From a bacterium Ga0077546 (GTDB lineage: Bacteria > Cyanobacteriota > Vampirovibrionia > Obscuribacterales > Obscuribacteraceae), in assembly GCA_001464165.1 (NCBI GenBank), contig LNEX01000412.1:1-52227 (forward strand): a DNA stretch of 52,227 bases, in the 5' to 3' direction. A program made the position numbers and the translations under genes. The first letter of the stretch is position 1, and each line of letters starts with the position of its first letter. Positions 23,017 through 32,412 of this stretch are shown in pieces. Below the pieces are notes generated by a model that was not told where the DNA came from, did not search any database, and saw only the letters and a list, made by a program, of their open reading frames with translations.

Positions 23017-24417
23017 ATGACGATCAACAACAACATCGACGACAAAGAGCTGCATTTCCCCTACTTGCCCAACACCGAGGCAGAGAGAGCAGAAATGCTC
23101 AAAGAAATCGGAGTCAAGACTTTTGAAGAATTGATTAGCCACATTCCCGCATCAGTGCGCGCTAAACCGCTAGATATTCAAGAAGGCCTTTCAGAACTTG
23201 AACTCTCAGCTTATATGCAAAAGCTTGCGGCGAAGAACAAACCAGCCAGCCAACAGGCATCTTTTCTCGGCGGTGGCTCTTACAGAAGATTTGTACCAGC
23301 AGTGGTGCCAGCCATAATTTCCCGCTCTGAATTTGCTACGGCCTATACACCGTATCAACCAGAAGTATCACAGGGAAGCCTCCAGGCCATATACGAATTC
23401 CAAACAGCAGTCTGCCTCATAACCGGTATGGATGTAGCCAACGCTTCTATGTATGATGGTCCTACCGCCACTGCTGAAGCGGCGATGATGGCAGTGCGAC
23501 TGGCCAATAGCCCTCGCAAAAAAGTTGTCTTGGCCGCTGGTGTTAATCCCGAGCACCGCATGGTGACTGAGACCTATGCTAAAGCGTTTGGTATCGAAAC
23601 CATCATCGCGCAAGACGATATTGAAAAAGCTCTCGATAGCGACGTAGCCTGTTTTGTCGTGCAATACCCCAACTACTTCGGCTGTATCGAAGAGCTTGAA
23701 ACTATCGCAGCGGCTGTGCACAAGCATGGTGCCCTGCTAGTTGTGATAAGCGATCCAATCAGCCTTGGTTTGTTGAAAGCGCCAGGCGATCTCGGTGCTG
23801 ATATCGTTGTTGGTGACGCTCAGAGTTGTGGCAATTTCCTCAGCTTTGGCGGCCCATCAGCAGGCTACATGGCCTGCCGCAAAGAATTCATTCGACAATT
23901 ACCAGGCAGACTAGCCGGTATGACAGTAGACAATCGCGGCCAGAGAGCATTTACACTGACGTTGCAGACCCGTGAACAACATATTAGAAGAGCCAAAGCT
24001 ACCTCCAATATCTGCACCAACCAAGCCCTAAATGCACTTGCCATGCTAGTTTACCTTACCTGCATGGGTCCACAAGGACTGCGTGAATTAGCCGATATCA
24101 GCCTGCAGAGAGCTCATTACCTAGCCGAAAAATTGACAGCCATTGACGGTGTCAAGCTAACCTTCGACCAGCCCTTCTTTAATGAATTCACTTTGACCAT
24201 GCCAGCAGGAGTTAAAGTGCAAGAAGTTCTTGAAGAACTTAAAGGTAAAGGGATTTTAGGTGGCATCGACCTGTCGAATTCCAATCCAGAGCTTGGTCAG
24301 GCTCTTTTGATTGCAGTGACCGAAATGAATGCAGTAGCAGAGCTAGATCAATTTGCCGAAGTGCTTACAGAGACATTGACCGCCAAGGCCGTCAAAAAAA
24401 AGGTTTTGACTGTATAA
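23017..24417 (+). CDS. gcvPA: glycine dehydrogenase (decarboxylating) subunit 1
   Basis: 466 residues from ATG 23017; an in-frame ATG at 22963 has no ribosome site and would add 18 residues. LHFPYLPNTEAERAEMLKEIG is the typical start of the GcvPA half of split P-proteins; FLGGGSYRRFVPAVVPAI, FATAYTPYQPEVSQGSLQ and MYDGPTATAEAAMMA are conserved blocks. GcvPA pairs with GcvPB (which holds the PLP lysine) in the glycine cleavage system, releasing CO2 and passing aminomethyl to GcvH. GcvPB, GcvH and GcvT are not in the window; lepB follows instead, so the system is scattered in this genome. Confidence 0.93.
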   Translation: MTINNNIDDKELHFPYLPNTEAERAEMLKEIGVKTFEELISHIPASVRAKPLDIQEGLSELELSAYMQKLAAKNKPASQQASFLGGGSYRRFVPAVVPAIISRSEFATAYTPYQPEVSQGSLQAIYEFQTAVCLITGMDVANASMYDGPTATAEAAMMAVRLANSPRKKVVLAAGVNPEHRMVTETYAKAFGIETIIAQDDIEKALDSDVACFVVQYPNYFGCIEELETIAAAVHKHGALLVVISDPISLGLLKAPGDLGADIVVGDAQSCGNFLSFGGPSAGYMACRKEFIRQLPGRLAGMTVDNRGQRAFTLTLQTREQHIRRAKATSNICTNQALNALAMLVYLTCMGPQGLRELADISLQRAHYLAEKLTAIDGVKLTFDQPFFNEFTLTMPAGVKVQEVLEELKGKGILGGIDLSNSNPELGQALLIAVTEMNAVAELDQFAEVLTETLTAKAVKKKVLTV

Positions 24418-24444
24418 TCAATTCTTTATTTAGGACTAGATAAT

Positions 24445-25203
24445 TTGCCTGTGACCACTTCAGCACCCCAACAAACCGAGAATTCATCTCCAGACAATTC
24501 TCCCAAAAGCTTTTTTCAAGGCTTCCTCAAAGAAGCGGTTGAGCTAATTGTCGTTACTTTAATCTTGCTGATCGGTATTCGCTGGGGCATTGCCGAAGCG
24601 CGCTATATTCCATCAAGCTCGATGGAGCCGACGCTGCAAATAAACGACCGCTTAATTGTTGAAAAAATTTCGGGCCACTTAGGCAAGCCGATTCAGCGCG
24701 GTGACATTCTCGTTTTTTACCCACCGGCTATTGAGATGGGTGGCGAAGAGCTATCAAACGACCCACTGCATTGGCTTGGACGTTTAAAAGGCTTGCCATT
24801 TTTCCCCAACGACCCTGCTTTCATTAAACGCGTCATTGGTCTGCCTGGCGACATTATCAGAGTACAAGACGGCCAGGGAGTTTACGTCAACGGCCAACTT
24901 CTCGACGAGTCTGCATATATCAAAGAAGTGCCGGCCTACAATCTCACAGTGTTGTCTGACATCAGAGGACGCAATGCCAAAGGTAACTATATTCAGCCTA
25001 GCAGTGACAAAGCCAAAGCCAACGAACCGATCATAGTGCCAGCTGGTCGCCTCTTTATGATGGGTGACAACCGCAATAACTCTGAAGACAGCCACGTTTG
25101 GGGCTTCCTTGACCAAAAGAGAGTTATTGGTCGCGCCTGGTTGCTGATTTGGCGTCGCTTAGAGGCTCCAGCTTATCCGCCTAGCCTGCAAGCTCAAGAA
25201 TAA
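24445..25203 (+). CDS. lepB: signal peptidase I
   Basis: 252 residues from TTG 24445 (AGGA 9 nt upstream; a GTG 6 nt later is an alternative). After a ~30-residue polar head comes one membrane helix (AVELIVVTLILLIGI) and the catalytic Ser in IPSSSMEPTL (S59); the general-base Lys is in FIKRVIGLPGD (K128), and MGDNRNNSEDSHVWG is the conserved box near the C-terminus. It cleaves signal peptides of exported proteins at the outer face of the membrane. Only one helix, as in cyanobacterial and Gram-positive enzymes. Confidence 0.94.
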   Translation: MPVTTSAPQQTENSSPDNSPKSFFQGFLKEAVELIVVTLILLIGIRWGIAEARYIPSSSMEPTLQINDRLIVEKISGHLGKPIQRGDILVFYPPAIEMGGEELSNDPLHWLGRLKGLPFFPNDPAFIKRVIGLPGDIIRVQDGQGVYVNGQLLDESAYIKEVPAYNLTVLSDIRGRNAKGNYIQPSSDKAKANEPIIVPAGRLFMMGDNRNNSEDSHVWGFLDQKRVIGRAWLLIWRRLEAPAYPPSLQAQE

Positions 25204-25255
25204 TTGGCAGACTTAAAAGGGTATATAGCAGTTAGTAAAGCAAGAGGCTAACCGT

Positions 25256-26722
25256 ATGGCAAAGGGATCTCAGAGAGTAGGGCACGAGCATGATCTTGAT
25301 CAGCCGCAGCCCAGCCAAGAGAAGTCACCACCCGAAGCTGCAGCGAAACCTCCCCTCAGTGCAGTTGATCTGCGCGATCTAGAATCAGAGCTACATCAGC
25401 GCGAAATCGCCTTGATTGAACGTGAGATTAAGTCACTTAGACTACAAGAAGAGCTGGAGCGCCTGCGCCCCCTGTCTGGCCTGTATCGGGTAGTTAAGTC
25501 AATGGCCACAGAGCGCAAGCTTGACGCACTGCTTGAGACCATCACACGCGAAACGCAAAATATGCTCAAGTGCGATCGTTGTAGTGTATTTGTACTTGAC
25601 CAAGAGAAGAGCGAACTCTGGACCCAGGTGGCCCAAGGATTAGTCGGTGCTCGCACAATTCGCATTCCGATGTCAGGCACAGCCATTGTCAGCCACTGCG
25701 CTCGTAGCGGCAAAATTATCAATATTCCTGATGCCTACCAAGATGAACGCTTCGACCCCGCTGTTGATAAACACACTGGCTATAAGACCAGAAGTGTCTT
25801 ATGCGTGCCCATGCGCAACCGCGAGGGTAGCATTATTGGCGTATTTCAAGTTTTGAACAAACTAGCAGGGCCGTTCACATCAGAAGATGAAGACTGGCTT
25901 GAAGCTTTGACAGCTGTCGCCTCTGGCTTGATTGAACAGGCCCAAGCCTACGCCGAAATTGAGAGTTTCGTTGATAAGACATTAGAAGTATTGGCCCAAA
26001 CAATTGATAAGCGTGACCCACTAACTGCTGGTCACTCTGTGCGGGTAACAAATTACAGCCTTTTAATTGGTACCGGGCTGGACGTCATTGCCGAAGACTT
26101 AGACGTACTGCGCTATTCAGCTATGATGCACGACTACGGCAAAATTGGTGTGCCAGAAGCAATCTTATGGAAAAATGGCCGCCTTACACCTGAAGAGTAT
26201 GCAACGGTGCAAAAGCACGCCAGCATTACTTTCGACTTACTCAACAACTTACCTTTCACTAAACGCCTTGGGGCCGTGCCCTTTGTCGCGTCCTGCCACC
26301 ACGAAAAGCTAGACGGTACTGGCTACTATCGCAATTTAAAAGGAGAAGAAATACCTTTTCTTTCACGCATAATTGCAGTAGCTGATGTCTTTGACGCCCT
26401 TACATCGGTAAGGCATTACCGCAATCGCATGCCCATCGAAAAAGTAGCTGAGATACTAGATGCTGGTCGTGACAATCATTTTGATATTCGCTGCGTTGAT
26501 GCCTTCGATAAGCTACCTTCAGACCGCGTCTTGAAAGTAATGGAAAGCGAGCGTGATCGCAATACGTCAGAAGATATTGGCCCGTTCCAGCAAGTAACCT
26601 GGAAGAGACTAGTAGAAATAATTTCGGGCTCGCGTCCTAAGCGCGGTGAAGAAGGCCTGAAAGAAGCTTTCGAACGCATGTACAACTTTGGTCTACCCAA
26701 AGACTACAAACCACTCGACTAG
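25256..26722 (+). CDS. GAF-HD-GYP domain protein, putative cyclic-di-GMP phosphodiesterase
   Basis: 488 residues. A disordered N-terminus and a coiled-coil stretch (about 40-75, REIALIEREIKSLRLQEELE) precede a GAF sensor domain (about 85-235; RCSVFVLDQEKSELWTQVAQG ... KIINIPDAYQDERFD ... SVLCVPMRN). The C-terminal HD-GYP domain has AGHSVRVTNYS, MMHDYGKIGVPE, ASCHHEKLDGTGYYRNLKG and IIAVADVFDALTS. The metal-binding HD and HH residues are intact; the GYP motif reads GYY. Such proteins cleave cyclic-di-GMP in response to a small ligand. No signal peptide or membrane helix, so cytoplasmic. Confidence 0.88.
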   Translation: MAKGSQRVGHEHDLDQPQPSQEKSPPEAAAKPPLSAVDLRDLESELHQREIALIEREIKSLRLQEELERLRPLSGLYRVVKSMATERKLDALLETITRETQNMLKCDRCSVFVLDQEKSELWTQVAQGLVGARTIRIPMSGTAIVSHCARSGKIINIPDAYQDERFDPAVDKHTGYKTRSVLCVPMRNREGSIIGVFQVLNKLAGPFTSEDEDWLEALTAVASGLIEQAQAYAEIESFVDKTLEVLAQTIDKRDPLTAGHSVRVTNYSLLIGTGLDVIAEDLDVLRYSAMMHDYGKIGVPEAILWKNGRLTPEEYATVQKHASITFDLLNNLPFTKRLGAVPFVASCHHEKLDGTGYYRNLKGEEIPFLSRIIAVADVFDALTSVRHYRNRMPIEKVAEILDAGRDNHFDIRCVDAFDKLPSDRVLKVMESERDRNTSEDIGPFQQVTWKRLVEIISGSRPKRGEEGLKEAFERMYNFGLPKDYKPLD

Positions 26723-26729
26723 GAGCCCT

Positions 26730-27566
26730 ATGGTACTGAGTGACTTAAAGAAGTCTGGTTTCCCATCACTAAATTCAGCTCTAAATATTGCCCTAGCTTT
26801 TATAATCACGGCCTCAATTCAAGCCGCTGCTGCGGCCCAGAATCAGATAAGCAGTGAGAGTCAAACGAATACTACAGTTGAGGCTCTGCCACCAGACGGC
26901 ATCGCCCCCCAAACCAAAGCCTGGGTGAAGCTGCGTATTAGCGTGCCGCAAATGAAGGATCGCGTTGATAAAATCACGTTCTATCCCTACTCCACTAAGC
27001 CACCAAAAGTAAAAGTACCATTGCAACCGCTTCCTGAAGACGACAAACAGATCAAGCAAATGCTTATCAGTTCAGGCTATCTCAGCAGACAATCACTGAC
27101 CAAGCCTTATCCAGACATCGGATGGCGCTGGCACTATGCTTATCGCAACGCCCAAAAACGCGCTGGTGGAAATGAACCACGCTTTGTAGCCGGCATCTAC
27201 CGCTGGGCCGACAACATGCTGAAATATGTCAAACCTGAAGTAGAGCGCATAAACAAAATTGAAGAAGCCCGAAATGCCCGCTACATGAAAGCTGTTGAAG
27301 AATACGAAGACAGCCATAAAGACGAAGAAATGGAAGCTCTAAGGCTGGGGCTAGAACCCACGCCAGTGGCTCTACAATCGGCCAATAAAGGCACGGCCAT
27401 GGAAGGTCTAGTCTCGGTTAAACCAGGTGAGTGGTATGTCACAGGCCAGCACAAGACACCTGGACTAACCTATTATTGGCAAGAGAAAATCAAGCTCAAT
27501 GCTGGCGATAAAATTACGCTTGTTCTCAATGATGCCAACGCTATGCTGGTTACCGGCGGCTGGTAA
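26730..27566 (+). CDS. secreted protein of unknown function
   Basis: 278 residues from ATG 26730 with AGGAG 5 nt upstream (an upstream in-frame start inside the previous gene is unlikely). A signal peptide is visible (hydrophobic ALNIALAFIITASIQAAAAA, cleavage after the Ala run). The mature protein has a beta-rich N-terminal part (WVKLRISVPQMKDRVDKITF), a charged helical middle (VERINKIEEARNARYMKAVE) and a C-terminal GEWYVTGQHKTPGLTYYW. No family recognised. It begins 7 nt after the HD-GYP gene, so they are likely co-transcribed. Confidence 0.7.
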   Translation: MVLSDLKKSGFPSLNSALNIALAFIITASIQAAAAAQNQISSESQTNTTVEALPPDGIAPQTKAWVKLRISVPQMKDRVDKITFYPYSTKPPKVKVPLQPLPEDDKQIKQMLISSGYLSRQSLTKPYPDIGWRWHYAYRNAQKRAGGNEPRFVAGIYRWADNMLKYVKPEVERINKIEEARNARYMKAVEEYEDSHKDEEMEALRLGLEPTPVALQSANKGTAMEGLVSVKPGEWYVTGQHKTPGLTYYWQEKIKLNAGDKITLVLNDANAMLVTGGW

Positions 27567-27579
27567 AACCGAAATTTAC

Positions 27580-27993
27580 TCAAACTTGGTGCACGAGTAC
27601 TTGCACGGTTGGTTTTGCAGAAAGCCTTGACCGAAGGGCTTTAACTATAGCTTCGCGAACAGACGAACGGAGCTGAACAGTAACATCATCACTCTTGCCA
27701 TCTTTTTTAGTACGCGAGACAGCCTCCCTAACAATTCCATCAAGCTCTAGTCTCAGAGCTGCCCACTCACTAGATCTAAGAAACCCAGAGGCGCCGACTT
27801 CGACTGTTGGACCACTAACAATTTCACCACTGGCGGTGACAGTCAGACCAATGGTTACGACACCCTCCAAACTAAGTGCGCGTCGTTCATTAACCGATGC
27901 TGTAGTAACTCTCTCCCCTTGTTCACGGTTGAACAGAACTGGCTGAAAAGCTACTGAGCCCGCGATTGAAGCGACACCGTTGCGCACTTCCAG
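27580..27993 (-). pseudogene. C-terminal domain of RNase J-like protein (frame-shifted part)
   Basis: This segment encodes an RNase J C-terminal domain: LEVRNGVASIAGSVAFQPV, then RRALSLEGVVTIGLTVTAS, GEIVSGPTVEVGASGFLRSS, and a helical end with VREAIVKALRSRLSAKPTVQ. It is one frame away from the 27923-29269 segment, which holds the metallo-beta-lactamase/beta-CASP part, and makes sense only as its continuation. The frame is open upstream to 28053, but the homology starts near 27993. Compared with the family spacing, a few residues between the two segments seem to be missing, so a small deletion rather than a single-base slip is likely. Confidence 0.7.
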
Positions 27994-29269
27994 CATCAAG
28001 ACCAAAAGCCGTGGCCATCTCACCATGCTGCGTAATATGCCGCCCCTCGCCAATCGCCGGAGCGAAATAACGCGGATTAGTAATCGAGAGCATCAGCTTC
28101 AACTCTTCTTTGGAAGCATGCTTAGAGACGTGCACTCCTTTTCGCTGACCCCAAACAACGCTGACATTCTTAAGCAAAAGCTGATCAAGAATATGGGCCA
28201 TATGCCGGGCCCGCCCAGGCAAAACATCGCTTGAGAAGACTATAGTATCGCCCTCTTTCAAGATTACAGTTGGATGATTGTCGTAGGCCATTTCGTCTAA
28301 CACATTGATCGGGTCGGCTTCAGTAGAGCTGGCAATAATCATCACATCTCGCTCTTTCATGCTAGAAAGTGCATTGATAGAGCCTTCAATTGCTCTATCA
28401 AAATTGAGATTGCCTGTGATTGCCGCACTAACAGCAATCTTTTGAAGAGTGTCACCTAAGAGAATAACTTTGCGATTAGTTTTTGCGGCGGCATCAAAAA
28501 GAATCTGTAGACGGTGAGTATTTGTACCAGGCATGACGACAATCATCCGACCAGGTGAATTTTTCGCCAATTTCTCCATAGCGCCTGCCACCACTTTTTC
28601 TGAAAGCGTATAGCCACCAGCCTCAACATTGGCAGAGTCCGAAATGAGCAAAGTTACACCGTCATCACCAATGGTGGCGAGGCGACCAATATCTAGCAAT
28701 ATTCCATCAACCGGAGTCTGGTCAAATTTGAAGCTAGAAGTATAAATTACAGTTCCTGCATTACAACTGACACGCAGGGCACAAGAATCAGCAATGGCAT
28801 TATTACTGACAATCCACTCAACTTCAAATGGACCAACTTGGTATTTGGTTTTGACATCGACAACTTCCATGGCTGGCAAGCTCGTGCACTCGGTAGCTTC
28901 ACTAGTGCCATATAGATCATATACATTTTGATTAATAAGCTCAGCTACGAAGCGCGGTGCCATAACCCGTGGCAATGTAACGTGATGAGCAAGATACTTG
29001 ATTGCCCCAGCATGCTCTTCGTGACCATTGGTTAGCAAGAGTGCCGTAATTTTGTCTTGGTTGGCCTCTAAGAAAGAGGTGTTGGGCAAAAGCAGGTCAA
29101 CACCAGGCAGTTCACGGGCCGGATAGCTTGCTCCGGCATCCACCACAATCATTTCGCCTTGGTAAATGAACAACCACATTACTTGTCCCAGCTCGCCCTG
29201 GCCACCTATGGGCACGGCATACAACGATTGATAATCAAGCTCGGGCCAAGTGGTTAAGAAGTCACTCAC
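27923..29269 (-). pseudogene. RNase J-like metallo-beta-lactamase/beta-CASP protein, degenerate metal site, frame broken
   Basis: GTG start with AGGAA upstream. The fold is clearly RNase J: VPIGGQGELGQVMW, VVDAGASYP, LLTNGHEEHAGAIKYL, FKFDQTPVDG, SDSANVEAGGYTLSE, VHVSKHASKEELKLML. But metal ligands are changed: the H-x-H-x-D-H motif reads N81-x-H83-x-E85-H86, the His of NHSIPD is Asn157, the Asp of TGDFKFD is Ser179, and HGE near the C-terminus is IGE. RNase activity is therefore unlikely; a structural or regulatory paralogue is a possibility. After about residue 430 the frame departs from the family (stop at 27923); the true C-terminal domain lies in another frame (27580-27993). Confidence 0.75.
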
Positions 29270-29405
29270 GAAAGATTCCTATTATTAAGTACCAAACAAA
29301 CTTTGCGTACCAAACAATTCTATAGCTGTCGGGCGAAAGAATGGAAAGAAGATCAAATTTGTAAGAATAGAAAGTACAATCGGAACGAACTCATTAGAGG
29401 TATTT

Positions 29406-30980
29406 ATGCAGGCCACTTCTAACCTCCAAGCTAAGCTAGATCGTATCTTGAGGCCAGGTTCAGCACCGGGCGGCCATGCCGACGGCGGCAAAGCAGCGCT
29501 GATACAGATGTTGCCGGGTGGCAAACTTAGAGAAATCGACCACAAGAACCTAGAACTATTAATAGGCAAAGCCGAGAGCCTGCTCAAAAGCTTTAAGGTT
29601 CAACCTGGCGACAAAGTCTTAATGACTTCACCTAACTGTCCTGAACTCGCCGCCTTTATATTGGCAACCTGGCGCCTCGGAGCGATAGCAGTACCTGTTG
29701 ATTTCCGCCTAACTGAAGGCGAACTAGCCAATGTGGCCAAATCACAAGCCATTTCAGCAAAACTGGTGCTGGTTGCTCCAGCACTCATCAAAGATTACGC
29801 TGCCTTAGAAGCCAATCTTAATAGCGGCGCAAAAATCTCCCTTTGCGCCCTTGAGCAATTACACGATTTCGAAGAGACCGTGCGCGGCTCCAGTCAAATT
29901 TGCGATTTCTCAAGCTTTAGTGACCCAGCACTATTAATTCTTACCTCAGGTACCACGGGCACTCCTAAAGGTGCCCTCCACGACCTAGAAAGCTTAGTTA
30001 ACAACCTAGCCGAACTGGGCGACATGGCCGATTTTCACAAAGATTTAAATGTCCTTCTGCCGGTACCGGTATCACATGTGCTTGGTCTAGAAGTAATGTT
30101 GATTGCTCTGCTAGATGGCAGCACAGTCATCTTTTCAGAAATGAGCATAGAAGGCATTGTTACAGCCAATAACAGATTCAAGCCCGAATTCATGGTCGGG
30201 GTTCCCACCATATATGGTGCATTTGTCGCCCTACCAAAAGACACTATCGACCTAAGCAACGCCAAGGTGCTTTTGTGTGGTGGTGCACCAATGCCTCTTT
30301 CTCTAGCAGAAGATTTTCATAAAGTCTTCGGTCGCCGCCTGAACAATGGCTACGGCTCGACTGAATCAAAAATCATTGCCGTCAACTTAACCGGCCCAGA
30401 CCAATCAGTAGGGAAATTAGTAGCTTCTGCCAAGGTGCGAATCTTGAATGCTGATGGTAGCGAGCAAGAAGAAGGCCAGTCAGGCGAAATCGTCATTTGT
30501 GGTAGCACACTCATGCTTGGCTATATAGGCCAAGATGATGCCACCAATGCGGTGATTCATGACGGTGGATACTATACCGGCGATATCGGCTACATGAAAG
30601 ATGAATATCTCTATATTTCAGGCCGTGCCAAAGAGCTAATTATTGTCGCTGGCAACAAAGTATTTCCTGCCGAAGTTGAAGACGTACTACGCGCCAATGA
30701 TCTAATCAAAGAAGTAGCAGTGATAGGCGTTCCCCACAGTAAACTGGGACAAATCGTCAAGGCCCACACCGTTCTAGAACCAGGTCAATGGTCAGACAAC
30801 CTTAAGTGCGAAGGTGAAGAGAAAAAAGAGCACAGACAAAAGCTCATTCAACTCATGCGCGAGTATTGCGGCCAACACTTGAAACGCGAATTGCGCCCCA
30901 TGGAGTGGGAGTTCTACAGCTGTGAGCAGGCACTTCCTCGCACTTCTGCTGGCAAAATCGACAAGAAGCAATTGCGCTAA
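29406..30980 (+). CDS. AMP-dependent acyl-CoA synthetase/ligase (ANL superfamily)
   Basis: 524 residues, GAGGT 5 nt before the ATG. ATP-binding A3 loop LILTSGTTGTPKGAL, A5 NNGYGSTES, A7 YYTGDIGYM, A8 YISGRAKELIIVAGNKVFP with the hinge, and A10 LPRTSAGKIDKKQL with the catalytic Lys. It activates a carboxylic acid to acyl-AMP and then probably acyl-CoA; the acid cannot be deduced, though the overall look is of medium/long-chain or aryl acid ligases. No carrier-protein domain. It diverges from the RNase J-like gene and converges with the M20 peptidase gene. Confidence 0.88.
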   Translation: MQATSNLQAKLDRILRPGSAPGGHADGGKAALIQMLPGGKLREIDHKNLELLIGKAESLLKSFKVQPGDKVLMTSPNCPELAAFILATWRLGAIAVPVDFRLTEGELANVAKSQAISAKLVLVAPALIKDYAALEANLNSGAKISLCALEQLHDFEETVRGSSQICDFSSFSDPALLILTSGTTGTPKGALHDLESLVNNLAELGDMADFHKDLNVLLPVPVSHVLGLEVMLIALLDGSTVIFSEMSIEGIVTANNRFKPEFMVGVPTIYGAFVALPKDTIDLSNAKVLLCGGAPMPLSLAEDFHKVFGRRLNNGYGSTESKIIAVNLTGPDQSVGKLVASAKVRILNADGSEQEEGQSGEIVICGSTLMLGYIGQDDATNAVIHDGGYYTGDIGYMKDEYLYISGRAKELIIVAGNKVFPAEVEDVLRANDLIKEVAVIGVPHSKLGQIVKAHTVLEPGQWSDNLKCEGEEKKEHRQKLIQLMREYCGQHLKRELRPMEWEFYSCEQALPRTSAGKIDKKQLR

Positions 30981-31008
30981 ATCAATTTACAACTTGTGTT
31001 TTATGCTT

Positions 31009-32379
31009 TTATTTTATCTTAGCTAGACGCTCAAAGTAGTCGACGAACATGCGCATGCCACCACTGGCTTGCTGCCAGTCAAAGTTTTCGTTGATGGCAT
31101 GGTAACCGTGCTCGGGTAGAGAGAGACCTAAAAATACTAGCGGTACTTGCAAATTTTCTTGCATGCTCACAACAGCGCCAATCGATCCACCTTCTCGAGT
31201 AAAGGCTGCCTCCTTGCCAAAGCCAGTCTTCATCGCCGCTTTTGCAGCTTCAGCAAATGGCCCTGTAAATTCACCAAGAAATGGCTTGAGTGAGCCTTCG
31301 GCCACAACCTCAACATCTGGGTCATGCTCGGCTACAAATTTTTTCAGAGAAGCTAATACTTTGGCAGGGTCTTGATTGGGCACAAGGCGCATACTAACTT
31401 TTGCTTCAGCCTGATGCGGCACTATGGTTTTCACACCAGGACCTGAGTAACCACCAGTGATACCATGGACCTCAAAAGTAGGAGTGGCCCAAATACGTGC
31501 ACTGGCTTCAGAGGCATCGTCGGTGCGAGTAGAGTGCAATTCATGAGCTTTCTTGAAATTGGCAACATTAAAGCCAGATGCCACAAAATTTTCTAACTCG
31601 GCACTATCTATTGGCAGCACATCATCAAGGAAGCCAGGAATTTTAACTTCGCCAGTCTTAGCGTCAAAACATTTGGAGATCAAAAATGCTAACTCAGCAA
31701 TAGGATTGCGAGCCAAACCGCCTGTTGTACCTGAATGTACATCTTTGACGCCGGTCTTGAGCTTAAGCAAGCAGCATTGCAAACCTCTTAAGCCATAAGG
31801 TATCGCTGGTCGTTCGCGAGAAACCCAAATAGTGTCAGAAATTACAACGGAGTCAGTCTTCAGGTCAGAAATGTTATCGCGCAAAAATTGTTCAAACGAT
31901 GGGCTGCCAATTTCTTCCTCTAATTCCCATATGAACTTAATATTAATAGGAACGCCCTGCTTATGGACATAAGAGGCTGCATACAAGACTGCTAAGGCTG
32001 GCCCTTTATCGTCAGTAGTACCGCGCCCGCGGTAAACGCCATCGTCTATTTGCATGTCAAAAGGTGCGGTCAACCACTCAGAGGGGTCAGCGGGTTGCAC
32101 ATCTATGTGATTGTAGACAGTAACGGTGGGGCAATCAGCGCCACAGTGAAATTCTCCTATTACCACTGGCTGTCCGGCAGTTTTAACCAGTCGGGCAGTG
32201 GCCCCTTTTGACTGCAGCAAGTCAATTGCCATCGCCGCAGCAGCCATCATGGCTTCGGCTCGCGCTGGCTCCATGCTGACACTGGGTAAATCAACGAACT
32301 TCTTCAAATTACTTTCGTACTCGCCGCGCAGCGCATTTATATACGTCGCGACTTGCTCTGAATCACATTTGACTTCCAT
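31009..32379 (-). CDS. M20-family metallopeptidase/dipeptidase
   Basis: 456 residues from ATG 32379 (GGAG 6 nt upstream). Zinc-ligand blocks: TVYNHIDVQPADPSEW, GRGTTDDKGPALAVL (bridging Asp), WELEEEIGS (catalytic Glu pair), SDTIW and a late His in PEHGYHAINENF. A dimerisation domain lies in the middle (TFEVHGITGGYSGPG). The closest family is the PepV/CNDP dipeptidase-like group, which removes residues from di- and oligopeptides in the cytoplasm. Full length. Neighbour to the thioredoxin-fold gene upstream by 33 nt, same strand. Confidence 0.9.
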   Translation of the reverse strand: MEVKCDSEQVATYINALRGEYESNLKKFVDLPSVSMEPARAEAMMAAAAMAIDLLQSKGATARLVKTAGQPVVIGEFHCGADCPTVTVYNHIDVQPADPSEWLTAPFDMQIDDGVYRGRGTTDDKGPALAVLYAASYVHKQGVPINIKFIWELEEEIGSPSFEQFLRDNISDLKTDSVVISDTIWVSRERPAIPYGLRGLQCCLLKLKTGVKDVHSGTTGGLARNPIAELAFLISKCFDAKTGEVKIPGFLDDVLPIDSAELENFVASGFNVANFKKAHELHSTRTDDASEASARIWATPTFEVHGITGGYSGPGVKTIVPHQAEAKVSMRLVPNQDPAKVLASLKKFVAEHDPDVEVVAEGSLKPFLGEFTGPFAEAAKAAMKTGFGKEAAFTREGGSIGAVVSMQENLQVPLVFLGLSLPEHGYHAINENFDWQQASGGMRMFVDYFERLAKIK

Positions 32380-32412
32380 TGCCACTCCAAATTTTGACAG
32401 TGACAATTATAG

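Noticed and set aside
27985..28010. Programmed +1 ribosomal frameshift in the RNase J-like gene (an AAAA/TTTT run at 28004-28007)
   Set aside because: The run is short, no slippery site or stimulatory element is visible, and family spacing suggests missing residues, which recoding cannot supply.
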